Made by a program: the position numbers and the translations under genes
Notes under the pieces: model-generated
Database searches by the model: none
What the model was told of the DNA's origin: nothing
The model's input: the letters and a program-made list of their open reading frames with translations, nothing else
Origin: Spirochaetes bacterium GWF1_51_8
GTDB lineage: Bacteria > Spirochaetota > Brevinematia > Brevinematales > GWF1-51-8
Direction of reading: 5' to 3'
Length of the DNA stretch: 48,429 nucleotides
NCBI GenBank assembly: GCA_001829415.1
Contig: MIBE01000063.1
Coordinates: 56,869 to 105,297, forward strand
Part shown: positions 9,109 through 17,661 of the stretch, piece by piece
Position numbering within the stretch: the stretch's first letter is position 1
Layout: each line of letters begins with the position of its first letter

Positions 9109-9158
9109 CGCTTCCAACTCTCTAGATCGGGAAGCGGCTTAGGGGTATTCGACACCCC
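9109..9158 (+). promoter_or_regulatory. Structured 5' leader of argG: two tandem hairpins
   Basis: CGCTTCC (9109-9115) pairs perfectly with GGAAGCG (9130-9136) around a 14-base loop. GGGGT (9142-9146) then pairs with ACCCC (9154-9158). The first stem would start at or next to the first base of the transcript. The second lies about 17 bases before the GAAGGAG site. No long T-run follows the second stem, so it is not a classical attenuator. It could be a 5' stabilising stem or a regulatory element; no known riboswitch motif was recognised. Confidence 0.4.
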
Positions 9159-9187
9159 GCGTTTAAACTTTGGAGAAGGAGAAAGAT

Positions 9188-10387
9188 ATGAAAATCGTGC
9201 TCGCCTATTCCGGCGGATTGGACACCTCAGTGATCCTCGCATGGCTGAAACAGAAATACAACGCCGAAGTGGTGGCCTATGCCGCCGACCTCGGACAGGA
9301 AGAGGACTGGAACGCCGTCCGTGAAAAGGCTCTCCGCACCGGGGCAAGTAAAGTCTATATCGAAGACCTCAAGGAAGAGTTTGTCAAGGACGCGGTATTC
9401 CCCGCGGTCAAGGCGAATTCCGTTTACGAGTACAAATATATGCTGGGAACGTCGCTCGCGAGGCCTTTGATCGCGAAGAGGCAGGTCGAGATCGCGCTCA
9501 AAGAAGGCGCCGATGCGGTCGCTCACGGCGCTACCGGAAAGGGCAACGACCAGGTCAGGTTCGAACTGACCTACAGGGCGCTCGCGCCCCACCTCAAGAT
9601 CATCGCGCCGTGGAAAATGGACGACTTCTTCACGGCGAGAAACGACCTTTTCGATTTCGCGAAGGCGAACAATATTCCGATCCCGGTTTCGAAGGACAAG
9701 CCGTACAGTATGGACGCGAACCTGATGCACATCTCCTACGAGGGCGGTATCCTCGAAGACCCGGCTAGAGAGTACGATAAGTCTATGTTCCTGATGGGAG
9801 TCGATCCGGTCGACGCGCCGGATAAGCCCGAGTATGTCGAGATCGGGTTTGAGAAGGGCATCCCGGTATCGCTCAACGGCAAACCGATGAAGCCATACGA
9901 CTTGCTTGTCGAGGCCAACAAGATCGGCGGAAGAAACGGCGTCGGCTTAGTCGACATGGTCGAGAACAGGCTTGTCGGAATCAAGTCTCGCGGTGTCTAC
10001 GAGACTCCCGGCGGGGCTCTCCTGATCGAGGCGCATAAGGCTCTCGAGAGCCTCACCCTCGAACGGGACACGATGCACTACAAGCAGCAGCTCGAACTCG
10101 CCTACGCCGAGATGATCTACAACGGGAAATGGTACCATCCGCTCTTCGAGGCTATGACCTCGTTTATCGACAAGACGCAGGAAGTGGTCAACGGTGAAGT
10201 AAAGCTGAAACTCTATAAAGGCAACATCATCCCCGCTTCGAGGGAATCCAAAGATTCGCTGTACGACGTCAACCTTTCGACGTTCGAAGCAGGAAGCGGA
10301 TACGACCAGAAAGACGCGACCGGATTTATAAAGCTCTACGGTCTCCCGATGCAGGTTTACGGCGCAAAGCACAGGAAATCTAAGTGA
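9188..10387 (+). CDS. argG: Argininosuccinate synthase
   Basis: Joins citrulline and aspartate, using ATP, to make argininosuccinate in arginine biosynthesis. The 399 residues begin MKIVLAYSGGLDTSVILAW, with the ATP-pyrophosphatase loop SGGLDTS at 8-14. The later stretches AHGATGKGNDQVRFE and SMDANLMHISYEGGILEDP are typical of the family. The ATG at 9188 has GAAGGAG just upstream, whereas an in-frame TTG at 9170 lies within that region and is rejected. Its stop overlaps the start of the next gene. No argH or other arginine gene is nearby, so the downstream envelope genes may merely share its promoter. Confidence 0.97.
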   Translation: MKIVLAYSGGLDTSVILAWLKQKYNAEVVAYAADLGQEEDWNAVREKALRTGASKVYIEDLKEEFVKDAVFPAVKANSVYEYKYMLGTSLARPLIAKRQVEIALKEGADAVAHGATGKGNDQVRFELTYRALAPHLKIIAPWKMDDFFTARNDLFDFAKANNIPIPVSKDKPYSMDANLMHISYEGGILEDPAREYDKSMFLMGVDPVDAPDKPEYVEIGFEKGIPVSLNGKPMKPYDLLVEANKIGGRNGVGLVDMVENRLVGIKSRGVYETPGGALLIEAHKALESLTLERDTMHYKQQLELAYAEMIYNGKWYHPLFEAMTSFIDKTQEVVNGEVKLKLYKGNIIPASRESKDSLYDVNLSTFEAGSGYDQKDATGFIKLYGLPMQVYGAKHRKSK

Positions 10388-11175
10388 TGAAACGGTTTCT
10401 TATTTACAGCCTGATCATCCTTGCGATTGTCCCCGCCGCCGGGCTCAATGCTATCGAGCGTCTGGTCACGATCGAGACGCCCTATATCGACACAAACCGC
10501 ACGCTGACCCTGAACGCCGTCAGCTACCGTCCGCTCGGTCTGCAATTCAGCGCATATCTGGGCGAAGGTTTCGCTTTTTCGGCGGATTCCTCGCTGCCGA
10601 TCTTCATTGTAGGACTGCTTAACTGCAACGTAAAGACGGCATGGAGCCTGCCCTCGATCCCGCTTTCAGCGGGTATTTCAGTCCGATATCTTCAGTTCGT
10701 CGGCGAGGACCTGGCGATTTCGTTAATCAACTCCCAGCTCGGCGGTACCGCGGCGATACTCGACGCCGACCTGAACTTCGTCTCGCTGACAATCGAGGCG
10801 TGTTTCGCCTATAACTTCGGCGCGGTCAGGCTCTACGCCGCGTTCAATTCACAGCTCCTCGGCAACTCGAACGGCTGGGCCAGCTATTTCCGTCCCGTGA
10901 TCGGGACCGATATCAGGCTGGGATTTGTGACCTTCTTCGCCGAGGCCGGGTACTACCTCAACCCGCAAACCCTCAACGGTTCGGCGGGACTGTTCGGGGT
11001 GTCCGACCCGGGCGACATCACGCTCGCGGGCGGGATCGAGTTCGACCTGAAATGGATGTCGGTGACAGCGGGATTGGCGTATCCGGGTTTCGAACTCCGT
11101 TACGGCCCTTTGGCCGGCGACATTTTCAGCCTGCCGGTTCTGCCATACCTGAGTGTCGATTTCCCGATTTTTTAG
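10387..11175 (+). CDS. Secreted protein resembling an outer-membrane beta-barrel
   Basis: 262 residues with a clear signal peptide (MKRFLIYSLIILAIVPAAGLNA). The rest is a run of alternating hydrophobic and polar strands rich in Gly, Ala, Tyr and Phe, ending in Phe, as outer-membrane barrels often do. The ATG at 10387 shares bases with the argG stop (TGATG), so the two are coupled; a GTG one codon earlier is possible. No specific family is recognised. It precedes a lipoprotein gene by 9 bases, and the two could act together at the outer membrane. Confidence 0.7.
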   Translation: MKRFLIYSLIILAIVPAAGLNAIERLVTIETPYIDTNRTLTLNAVSYRPLGLQFSAYLGEGFAFSADSSLPIFIVGLLNCNVKTAWSLPSIPLSAGISVRYLQFVGEDLAISLINSQLGGTAAILDADLNFVSLTIEACFAYNFGAVRLYAAFNSQLLGNSNGWASYFRPVIGTDIRLGFVTFFAEAGYYLNPQTLNGSAGLFGVSDPGDITLAGGIEFDLKWMSVTAGLAYPGFELRYGPLAGDIFSLPVLPYLSVDFPIF

Positions 11176-11184
11176 GAGAGCGTC

Positions 11185-11778
11185 ATGAAAAAAGCATCAA
11201 TGCCTGTTATTCTTTTTATTCTCATCGCGGCCTGTAAGATTTCGTCCACCCTGACAGTCACGGACGATTTCTCAATGAGCTTTTCTTATCCGTCACTTTT
11301 TCTTTTCCCCACAAACGTTTACATGGAGTACGCCGTCATCAATCAGATCGACGAGAGCGTTCCGCTGTATGTGACCGTGCAGTCCCTCCGTCTGAACTGC
11401 GAGGTATCCAACCCCCAGAACTTTCCTGTAACCCTGTCGCTTTTAGTCAGCACGAACTATACCGCCCTTCCCGGACAGACGACGTTTTACCTCGCGGGGG
11501 TGTATCCCTATGTCAGTGATTCGAACCAGACCGTCCTGCTGATCAATAACCTCACTCTGCCCGCGCACCGGTCGACAAATCTCGGCTACACCTCGACGGC
11601 GGCGAATCCTGTTTTGATCGAGGCATTGCTCTATTCCGAAGTCTACGCGCTGATCGTGCAGGCCGAGGCTCCGCCGTTCCAGACGATCAATCTGCTGATG
11701 AACGTCAACGCTACCGCCGAAATTTTAACCGAATCCCAAACCGCCGATCTTCCTTTATTGTCGGGAGTTATCCAATAG
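11185..11778 (+). CDS. Unrecognised lipoprotein
   Basis: 197 residues. The signal ends in LIAAC (Cys17), a good lipobox, and AGGAG stands 5 bases before the ATG. The mature part is beta-rich with many Thr, Ser and Asn residues and alternating hydrophobics, suggesting one or two beta-sandwich domains. It follows the barrel-like gene by 9 bases. Its TAG stop is embedded in the apparent ATA start of the next gene. No family recognised. Confidence 0.75.
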   Translation: MKKASMPVILFILIAACKISSTLTVTDDFSMSFSYPSLFLFPTNVYMEYAVINQIDESVPLYVTVQSLRLNCEVSNPQNFPVTLSLLVSTNYTALPGQTTFYLAGVYPYVSDSNQTVLLINNLTLPAHRSTNLGYTSTAANPVLIEALLYSEVYALIVQAEAPPFQTINLLMNVNATAEILTESQTADLPLLSGVIQ

Positions 11779-13622
11779 ACGCAAAGCGCGGGATCGAACT
11801 CCTCTCGCCCGCCCGCGATAAGGAATGCGGGATCGCCGCGGTCAAGTGCGGCGCGGACGCTGTCTACATCGGCGCGGGTAAATTCGGCGCGCGCGCGGCC
11901 GCATCCAACGAATGGAGCGATATCGAGGAACTGATCGCCTTCGCTCACCGTTACCGCGCATCCGTTTACATTACTTTAAACACAATCCTTTTCGATAATG
12001 AGCTCGAAGAAGCGCGGGCGATGATCCGCCAAATCCACGACATGGGCGCGGACGGTTTAATCGTCCAGGATGTGGGCATCCTCGAGATGGACATCCCGCC
12101 TATTCCGTTAATCGCAAGCACCCAGATGCATAACCACACCCCGGAGCGGATCAAATTCCTCGAGAAGGCCGGGTTTATCCGCGCGATCCTCGCGCGCGAG
12201 CTGTCTATCGAAGAAATCCGCGCGATCCGCGAAGCTGCGTCTATCGAGCTCGAGACGTTTATCCACGGCGCGCTCTGTGTCTCGTACAGCGGCCAATGCT
12301 ATATCAGCCACGCGTGCTACGGCAGAAGCGGGAACAGAGGCGAATGCGCCCAGCCGTGCCGGATGACCTACAATCTCCTAAACCGTGAGGGCACGACGCT
12401 TATCAAGGATAAATACCTTCTGTCGCTGAAAGACCTCAATCTTTCCGGCGGTTTGGAGGCATTGCTCGACGCGGGCGTGACCTCGTTCAAGATCGAAGGC
12501 CGCCTGAAAGACGTAAACTATGTAAAAAATGTCGTCAGTTTTTACAGACAGCGTCTGGACGCCGTCCTCGATGGAAAAACGTATTCCCGTTCGTCGAGCG
12601 GGAAAACCACTATCGACTTCGAGCCCGATCCCCGGAAAAGTTTCAACAGGGGCTTTTCGCGCTATTTCGCGGATGGGCGGACTCCGGAAATAGTCTCAAT
12701 CCACACCCAGAAATCGATCGGCGAACCGCTTGGCCGTGTGGTGACCAAGGCCCGCGACTGGTTCGCGCTCGACGGAGCGTCCGAGCTTCATAACGGCGAC
12801 GGGGTGTGCTATATCGACGACTTTGGCATTCTCGCGGGAACGAATATCCTTTTCCTCGAAGGAAATAAGGTCTTCCCCCATGACAACCGCTACATCAAGA
12901 TCGGCGCGGAGCTTTACCGGAACAGCGACCACGATTTCATCAAGGAACTGAAGCGCAAGAAAATAGAGCGCAGGATATCGATCGATATAGCCTTCACCGA
13001 GACCGAAACGGGGTTTCTCCTCTCGGCCGTGGACGAAGACGGCATCTATGCGGAGTATGCGCCGGATTACCCGAAGGAACCCGCGCAGAATCCGGAAAAG
13101 GCCGAGGAGACGATCCGGAAACAGCTCATGAAGTTCGGGGATGAGATTTTTCAGCCCGTCTCGCTCAAGATCGAACTGAGCCGCCCTTATTTTTTCCCGG
13201 TCAGTGTACTGAACGACGCCCGCCGCAGCCTCGCGGATATCCTCGAAAAGAACCGCGCCGCGGCCTTTCCCCCGCGCAGGATAAGCATCGGCCCGAATAG
13301 CGAACCCTATCCTGACAACGAACTGGACTTCACCGCGAACATCTCGAACCGTCTCGCGAAATCGTTTTACGAGCGCCACGGCGTGAAAAAGATCGTCCCG
13401 GCGGCGGAAACGGGCGCCCCGTTAAAACATGAAACCGTAATGACAACCCGTTACTGCCTGAAATTCGAAATGGGGATTTGCGCAAAGCATCCGAACCCGA
13501 AGGGATTCTATAACGAAAGGAAAGAAGATATTAAAGAGCCTCTCTACCTCGATGACGGAAAGAGAAAATTCAAATTGGAATTCGACTGCGCGGAATGTAA
13601 AATGAAGGTCATTCTGGAATAG
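11775..13622 (+). CDS. Peptidase U32 family protein, RlhA/TrhP type, with apparent ATA start
   Basis: Family members are iron-sulfur proteins that hydroxylate RNA bases (RlhA on 23S rRNA, TrhP on tRNA) or ubiquinone precursors, rather than true peptidases. The U32 signature is visible: ETFIHGALCVSYSGQCYIS, then CYGRSGNRGECAQPC, giving the clustered Cys ligands. SLKDLNLSGG and FKIEGRLKDVNYVK follow. A C-terminal domain has further Cys residues (CLKFEMGIC, CAEC). The first in-frame ATG is at 12021, but typical family sequence (RGIELLSPARD, CGADAVYIGAGKFGARA) continues about 80 codons upstream. The only well-placed start is ATA at 11775, 7 bases after GGAG, overlapping the previous TAG as ATAG. 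The protein would be 615 residues. Target RNA unknown. Confidence 0.85.
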   Translation: MDAKRGIELLSPARDKECGIAAVKCGADAVYIGAGKFGARAAASNEWSDIEELIAFAHRYRASVYITLNTILFDNELEEARAMIRQIHDMGADGLIVQDVGILEMDIPPIPLIASTQMHNHTPERIKFLEKAGFIRAILARELSIEEIRAIREAASIELETFIHGALCVSYSGQCYISHACYGRSGNRGECAQPCRMTYNLLNREGTTLIKDKYLLSLKDLNLSGGLEALLDAGVTSFKIEGRLKDVNYVKNVVSFYRQRLDAVLDGKTYSRSSSGKTTIDFEPDPRKSFNRGFSRYFADGRTPEIVSIHTQKSIGEPLGRVVTKARDWFALDGASELHNGDGVCYIDDFGILAGTNILFLEGNKVFPHDNRYIKIGAELYRNSDHDFIKELKRKKIERRISIDIAFTETETGFLLSAVDEDGIYAEYAPDYPKEPAQNPEKAEETIRKQLMKFGDEIFQPVSLKIELSRPYFFPVSVLNDARRSLADILEKNRAAAFPPRRISIGPNSEPYPDNELDFTANISNRLAKSFYERHGVKKIVPAAETGAPLKHETVMTTRYCLKFEMGICAKHPNPKGFYNERKEDIKEPLYLDDGKRKFKLEFDCAECKMKVILE

Positions 13623-13625
13623 CCG

Positions 13626-14795
13626 TCAGCACCCGTCCAAGCCGAGTACCTGGTTGAACTTCAGAATCGTATTCGCATCCGTCATTCTGCGGATAACCGT
13701 ACGGTTACTGTCCTTTTCGAGATCGATCTGAAGTTTGTATTTGAGGAGCTTGGGTTCCTTCTGCGGATTGTAGAATATATTGATAATCGGCCTAAGCGAG
13801 AACGTATTCAAGCGGTGATCTACCACATACCCGATCTCCCCGCTGTTCAGAAGAACATAGCAATTTACAGGATATAGCGGTTCCCCGTTAATCTTCTTTA
13901 TCATTTCCTTCAGGAAAATCTGCGCTACTTCAGGATTGAACTTCGACCCGGATTTCTCCATAATGAAACCGAACGCCGTCGCGAAGGGTTGTGCTTCCTT
14001 ATAAGTCCGTTTACTCGTGATCGCGTCGAAGACGTCGGAGATGGAGATGATCTGCGCGAAGATATTCGATTTATCCCCGCGTATCCCCAACGGATATCCG
14101 CCGCCCGTATAGTCCTCATGATGCAGGAGGACGCTATTGACAACATCCTTGCTGAATTGGGATTCGGCCTTCAGGATATTATATCCGAATAGCGGATGCT
14201 TCTTGAGAATCATCCATTCGTTAGGATCGAGCTTTCCGGGTTTATTGAGGACATCGATTGGGATCAGGGTTTTGCCGATATCGTGAAGGATCGCGGCCAC
14301 TCCGAGAGTGCGGATTTTCAGTTCGTCGAGATTCATCGCGAGGCCGCAGGTAATAGAAATAGTAGCAACATTGATAGAATGAGTGTAGGTATAGTCGTCG
14401 AAATCGGCGAGATCGAGAAGATTGAGACATGCGTCGGAGTTGTTCTTAATATCTTCGACAAACCCGTCGACTATCTCCTTGACTTCCTTCGCAGGCAATT
14501 CACCGCTCTGATTGCGGATTGCGCCCTCGATATCGTCAAGAACAGACATCGCTTTATTGAGATGCTCTTCGGAGATCATCGGAGAACCGATCTCTTTTTT
14601 GACTCTTAAGCGCTCACGGGTGTAAGTGATAGTCCTGACACCGCAGGCGAGAATCTCTTTGATCTGCTTCTCGTTAAGCGGAACATCCTTTTCGATAACC
14701 TTAGTACCCTTTTCGTCGTAGCCGTCGCCCTTCAACACCATTCCGGGTGAGAGAAAGTGCGTGGACACTTCGATTCTAATATCATCCCATGCCAC
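13626..14795 (-). CDS. HD-GYP domain protein, probable cyclic-di-GMP phosphodiesterase
   Basis: Likely hydrolyses cyclic-di-GMP in the cytoplasm. It has 389 residues. The N-terminal 60 resemble the DUF3391 domain often fused to HD-GYP. The HD-GYP domain shows His139, HD at 171-172 (ILHDIGK), His200, HH at 225-226, GGGYP at 231-235 and Asp254 (DVFDAITSKRTYKEA). All metal ligands and the GYP loop are present, so activity is expected. A C-terminal tail of about 100 residues resembles a small beta domain. Translation starts at GTG (14795) with AGGGGG upstream. It has its own consensus promoter at 14822-14850 and is convergent with the U32 gene, with only 3 bases between stops. Confidence 0.92.
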   Translation of the reverse strand: MAWDDIRIEVSTHFLSPGMVLKGDGYDEKGTKVIEKDVPLNEKQIKEILACGVRTITYTRERLRVKKEIGSPMISEEHLNKAMSVLDDIEGAIRNQSGELPAKEVKEIVDGFVEDIKNNSDACLNLLDLADFDDYTYTHSINVATISITCGLAMNLDELKIRTLGVAAILHDIGKTLIPIDVLNKPGKLDPNEWMILKKHPLFGYNILKAESQFSKDVVNSVLLHHEDYTGGGYPLGIRGDKSNIFAQIISISDVFDAITSKRTYKEAQPFATAFGFIMEKSGSKFNPEVAQIFLKEMIKKINGEPLYPVNCYVLLNSGEIGYVVDHRLNTFSLRPIINIFYNPQKEPKLLKYKLQIDLEKDSNRTVIRRMTDANTILKFNQVLGLDGC

Positions 14796-14821
14796 AAAGG
14801 CCCCCTGATATATACAAGATG

Positions 14822-14850
14822 ATTATATCGATTGAGTGCAAATATGTCAA
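14822..14850 (-). promoter_or_regulatory. Full-consensus sigma-70 promoter of the HD-GYP gene
   Basis: TTGACA (14845-14850), a 17-base spacer and TATAAT (14822-14827) on the minus strand. This matches both hexamers and spacing perfectly and is the strongest promoter seen in the window. Confidence 0.85.
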
Positions 14851-14860
14851 ATCGGCGTTC

Positions 14861-15763
14861 TTACTTTTTAAAAGTTCCATCATCTTTGAACGTAACTGCT
14901 TTGCCTGCCTTAATAGTTTTTCCTTGTATTACCGCGTCTTTTGCGAGGGTACCGGTCTCGACCTTGCCGTTGGGATAAAACTTCAGCGCTTTCCCGGTTT
15001 TGTAGACAATTTCGCCGATCTGCGAATCCGCCCCGAGAGTGCCGGTTTTTACATGGCCGTTGTCGAAAAATTCGAGAGTCGTCTTTGCCTTGAACACCGC
15101 GCCGTGAAGAACCGAATCGGCGCCAAGCGTTCCGGCTTTTACCTTCCCGTTCTCGAAGAAATCCAGCGAGCTTTTTGCCTTAAACACCGCTCCCTGCACC
15201 GACGAGTCCTCGGCTAATGTGCCTTTTTTCACATTGCCGTTCTCGAAGAAGGAAACAATCTTCTCCGTCCCGAAAATCGCGCCCTGGAGATTTGCCTTTT
15301 CCAACGGCTTCGCTCCCATCAGGTTGCCGTTGGAATAGAAATTCAGGAGGCTGAGCTTCGCGACCTTCATACCCTGCACAATCGAATCCATCGCGAGAAT
15401 ACCTCTTTCGATATAGCCGTTCGCGTAAAATAGGATCGGCTTGCCCCCCTTGAACGGCACGGCTTGTATGACCAAATCATCCTTCATCATTCCTTCTTTT
15501 AATTCGCCCGTCTCGTAAAAGATCAGGGTTTCCCCGGCGGGAAACGTCGCCCCGCAAAGATTAAAATCCTTCGCCAGCACACCTACCTGAAGTTTACCCG
15601 ACGGGTAATAAATGATCGCTTCTTTAGCTTTTAGAGGAATTCCCTGAACCTCCTTGTCCTTCTCCGGGAACTCGATCGTGTTATCCTGCGGCTTGATTTT
15701 CGGCGCGGAAAACACCGTCCCGGTTATCAGCGTCAATGTCAGGAAAGCGGTAAAAAATCTCAT
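14861..15763 (-). CDS. Secreted MORN-like repeat protein
   Basis: 300 residues with a signal peptide ending around VFSAP (residue 20). The mature part is about eight tandem units of roughly 30 residues with the pattern K-(A/S)-x-(L/F)-x-F-(F/Y)-x-N-G-x-(V/L)-K-x-G-T-L-x-x-D-S-x-(V/I)-Q-G. This is related to the MORN-type 'toxin-antitoxin repeat' pattern F-Y-x-N-G-x-(L/V)-x. Repeats 4 to 7 are the most alike, implying recent expansion by duplication. Such repeats form elongated beta sheets used as scaffolds; the ligand here is unknown. It lies 30 bases behind the papain-like protease gene, with GGAGG before its ATG, so the two are probably co-transcribed. Confidence 0.85.
   Translation of the reverse strand: MRFFTAFLTLTLITGTVFSAPKIKPQDNTIEFPEKDKEVQGIPLKAKEAIIYYPSGKLQVGVLAKDFNLCGATFPAGETLIFYETGELKEGMMKDDLVIQAVPFKGGKPILFYANGYIERGILAMDSIVQGMKVAKLSLLNFYSNGNLMGAKPLEKANLQGAIFGTEKIVSFFENGNVKKGTLAEDSSVQGAVFKAKSSLDFFENGKVKAGTLGADSVLHGAVFKAKTTLEFFDNGHVKTGTLGADSQIGEIVYKTGKALKFYPNGKVETGTLAKDAVIQGKTIKAGKAVTFKDDGTFKK
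15010..15290 (-). repeat. In-gene tandem repeats of about 90 bases (30 codons)
   Basis: Within the MORN-like gene, the units encoding FFENGxVKxGTLxxDS are near-identical at DNA level over short blocks (for example ttcgagaa and cttaacacc... variants). They recur about every 90 bases. Recombination between units could change repeat number without changing frame. Confidence 0.5.
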
Positions 15764-15793
15764 GAATATCCTCCAATAGTATTTCCCCAGAAG

Positions 15794-17602
15794 CTATTTC
15801 AAAAAGTCCTTCGATTCTCCGGCCCAGTTAAACGCCTTGACTGCATACTTGGGTTCCGCCCCGGTGTATACAAACGTGTCCAAGAACTCGGGTTTGGATG
15901 TATAATCGATTTTTATATATGACTTGTCCGTTTCTTTCCAGACATATACATAATATCCCACCGCATCCGCGGACGCCTGCCAACTCAACTGGTGGCCATT
16001 ACCGGACTTGGAAACTTTCAGCCCCGACGGTTTCGCGGGCGGGTTCTGGAAGGTCTTGCCCTTCGTCCAGCCTTTTACCACGGGACTCGGCATATCGGCG
16101 CCCTTAGGGATATCCGGAACTACCATATACTCGTAGATAATCCCCGTTTCGACATCCTGGTCGATAAACGTTTCGCCTGAGAGCTTCTTATCGCCGTATT
16201 TGGCGTTCAGCTTTTTCATCTCTTCCGTGACCGTCGCTATCAGCTTCCAGTCGGGATCTTTCTGGCTCTTGCGGAATACCATGTATCCCTCTTCCTCAGG
16301 GATCTCGCCGAACTTAATCATGATGGATTTATCGTACAGTCCCTGAGATGCGGAGATGGTCGCATATGCGGAATTGATATCGGCGCGGATCAGGCTCGAT
16401 GCCGCATATCCCGTTTTCGGTGATGTCGGTGCGCTGAATCCGTTCCCGTTCTTCGAAACAATCGAATAGTAATAATACTTACCTTTTTTAACCTTTTTAT
16501 CGGCATATTTTTCGTCTTTGACCTCGGCGATTACTTTCCATTCGGATGAAGACTCGTCCCAACGGAGTACGAGGTTCTTTTCAGCTTCGGAATGTGCTTC
16601 CCATGACAACTCAATCCTGTCCGCGTACTTACCCTGGCTGATTTCCAGATCGCCGGGTGTTTCGGGAACATTGCCGGCATCGGTATCGTCATCATCATCA
16701 TCGTCGTCATCATCATCATCGTCGTCGTCGTCGTCGTCGTCATCGTCGTCCGACGGTACGTTCTTTACTACATCCTCGATTACCATTACCGCTCCGGTGA
16801 CTTTCGGGAAGAACTTATACGGTATCCACGCGAAACCGTTATCGCCCCAGCTCTTTCCCCATGAGTTGATGAGCTTGAAGGCGCCGCCGTATTTCGAGTC
16901 GTCGTACCCGACCAGCGTCATCGCGTGACCGCCGAGAGATTTTCCGGAGATCGAGTCGTAAACCGGATCATTTTTCTTGATCTTATTGAAATTGACATAC
17001 ACCGCCGCGCCGAAGACAACGGGTACGCCTTTGGCAAGGTAGGATTTGATCGTCTTGATATCCGAGGGCTTGATCGTATAAAAAGCCTTCGCTTTGTAGT
17101 TTGCGGCTTCGCTCTTTGCCTGCGAGTTCGGCTTGGACTTATAGTCTTTTACGTTATAGGGCATCGTCTTGTAGGTCGCGCAGCCCTGTTTCACAATCAG
17201 AGCGCAAGCGTCGTAAATCGACGAGCCGTAGTCCTTGCCGCCGTTAATCTGGTTATAGACATAGGCGGGGCTGAACAATGTATTCTTAGAATAGTCCCAT
17301 TCGTGCTCGACATACTCCTGGAAGGACTTCGCGGCATAGGCGGTAGCCCATCCCACACAACTCTGCTGATTTCCCTGGTTGCCGACAGGCGGCATACTCT
17401 CGGAAAAATCGACCGAAGTCGGTAAAGCGCGTGGTTCCGCGTAAGCAGGAGGTACCGCCGTCGCAAGAGAATACATCTGCGCGACTGACTCGCCTTTCCA
17501 TCCCCCGATAAACTCAGGGATATCGTCGGACCATCCCTTCGTGAAGAACAACGTCATGATAAGCATAACCGCTGTAAAAACAGTCTTCCTCATCGATTTC
17601 AT
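15794..17602 (-). CDS. Secreted papain-like (C1A) cysteine protease with poly-Asp linker and C-terminal beta domains
   Basis: 602 residues from the ATG at 17602, chosen because AGGAGG is 5 bases upstream; an earlier in-frame start lacks this. A signal peptide (about 1-25) is followed by the C1A peptidase domain with catalytic Cys82 (QQSCVGWATAYAA), His226 (GGHAMTLVGYDD) and Asn246 (INSWGKSWGDNGF). The oxyanion Gln is in GNQGNQQ. A run of 22 Asp (about 285-306) links to two or three fibronectin-III-like domains (IELSWEAHSEAEK, PSGLKVSKSGNG, HQLSWQASADAV). The enzyme looks active, and the acidic linker would bind calcium or act as a spacer. Substrates are unknown. The downstream MORN-like gene may share its transcript. 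Confidence 0.92.
   Translation of the reverse strand: MKSMRKTVFTAVMLIMTLFFTKGWSDDIPEFIGGWKGESVAQMYSLATAVPPAYAEPRALPTSVDFSESMPPVGNQGNQQSCVGWATAYAAKSFQEYVEHEWDYSKNTLFSPAYVYNQINGGKDYGSSIYDACALIVKQGCATYKTMPYNVKDYKSKPNSQAKSEAANYKAKAFYTIKPSDIKTIKSYLAKGVPVVFGAAVYVNFNKIKKNDPVYDSISGKSLGGHAMTLVGYDDSKYGGAFKLINSWGKSWGDNGFAWIPYKFFPKVTGAVMVIEDVVKNVPSDDDDDDDDDDDDDDDDDDDDDDTDAGNVPETPGDLEISQGKYADRIELSWEAHSEAEKNLVLRWDESSSEWKVIAEVKDEKYADKKVKKGKYYYYSIVSKNGNGFSAPTSPKTGYAASSLIRADINSAYATISASQGLYDKSIMIKFGEIPEEEGYMVFRKSQKDPDWKLIATVTEEMKKLNAKYGDKKLSGETFIDQDVETGIIYEYMVVPDIPKGADMPSPVVKGWTKGKTFQNPPAKPSGLKVSKSGNGHQLSWQASADAVGYYVYVWKETDKSYIKIDYTSKPEFLDTFVYTGAEPKYAVKAFNWAGESKDFLK
16685..16750 (-). repeat. Trinucleotide repeat encoding 22 Asp
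   Basis: 66 bases made only of GAT and GAC codons (read as ATC and GTC on the plus strand) in the papain-like protease gene. The codons come in homogeneous blocks (four GAT, two GAC, four GAT, seven GAC), which suggests slippage. Length change would be in frame. Confidence 0.9.
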
Positions 17603-17628
17603 CGCATCCTCCTCAAATTCGCTAATAC

Positions 17629-17657
17629 AGTCTATCATAAATCGGTATCTTTTTCAA
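17629..17657 (-). promoter_or_regulatory. Predicted promoter of the papain-like protease gene
   Basis: TTGAAA (17652-17657), a 17-base spacer and TAGACT (17629-17634) on the minus strand, in the 59-base gap after dinB. Confidence 0.5.
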
Positions 17658-17661
17658 CCAT

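Noticed and set aside
9103-9187. T-box or known riboswitch before argG
   Set aside because: No T-box AGGGTGG motif and no recognised aptamer; only two simple stems are visible.
11757-11759. ATT at 11757 as start of the U32 gene
   Set aside because: It has no ribosome binding site, and would add six residues not typical of the family; ATA at 11775 is better placed.
16685-16750. Phase-variable frameshift tract in the papain-like protease
   Set aside because: The unit is three bases, so length changes keep the frame; only linker length would vary.
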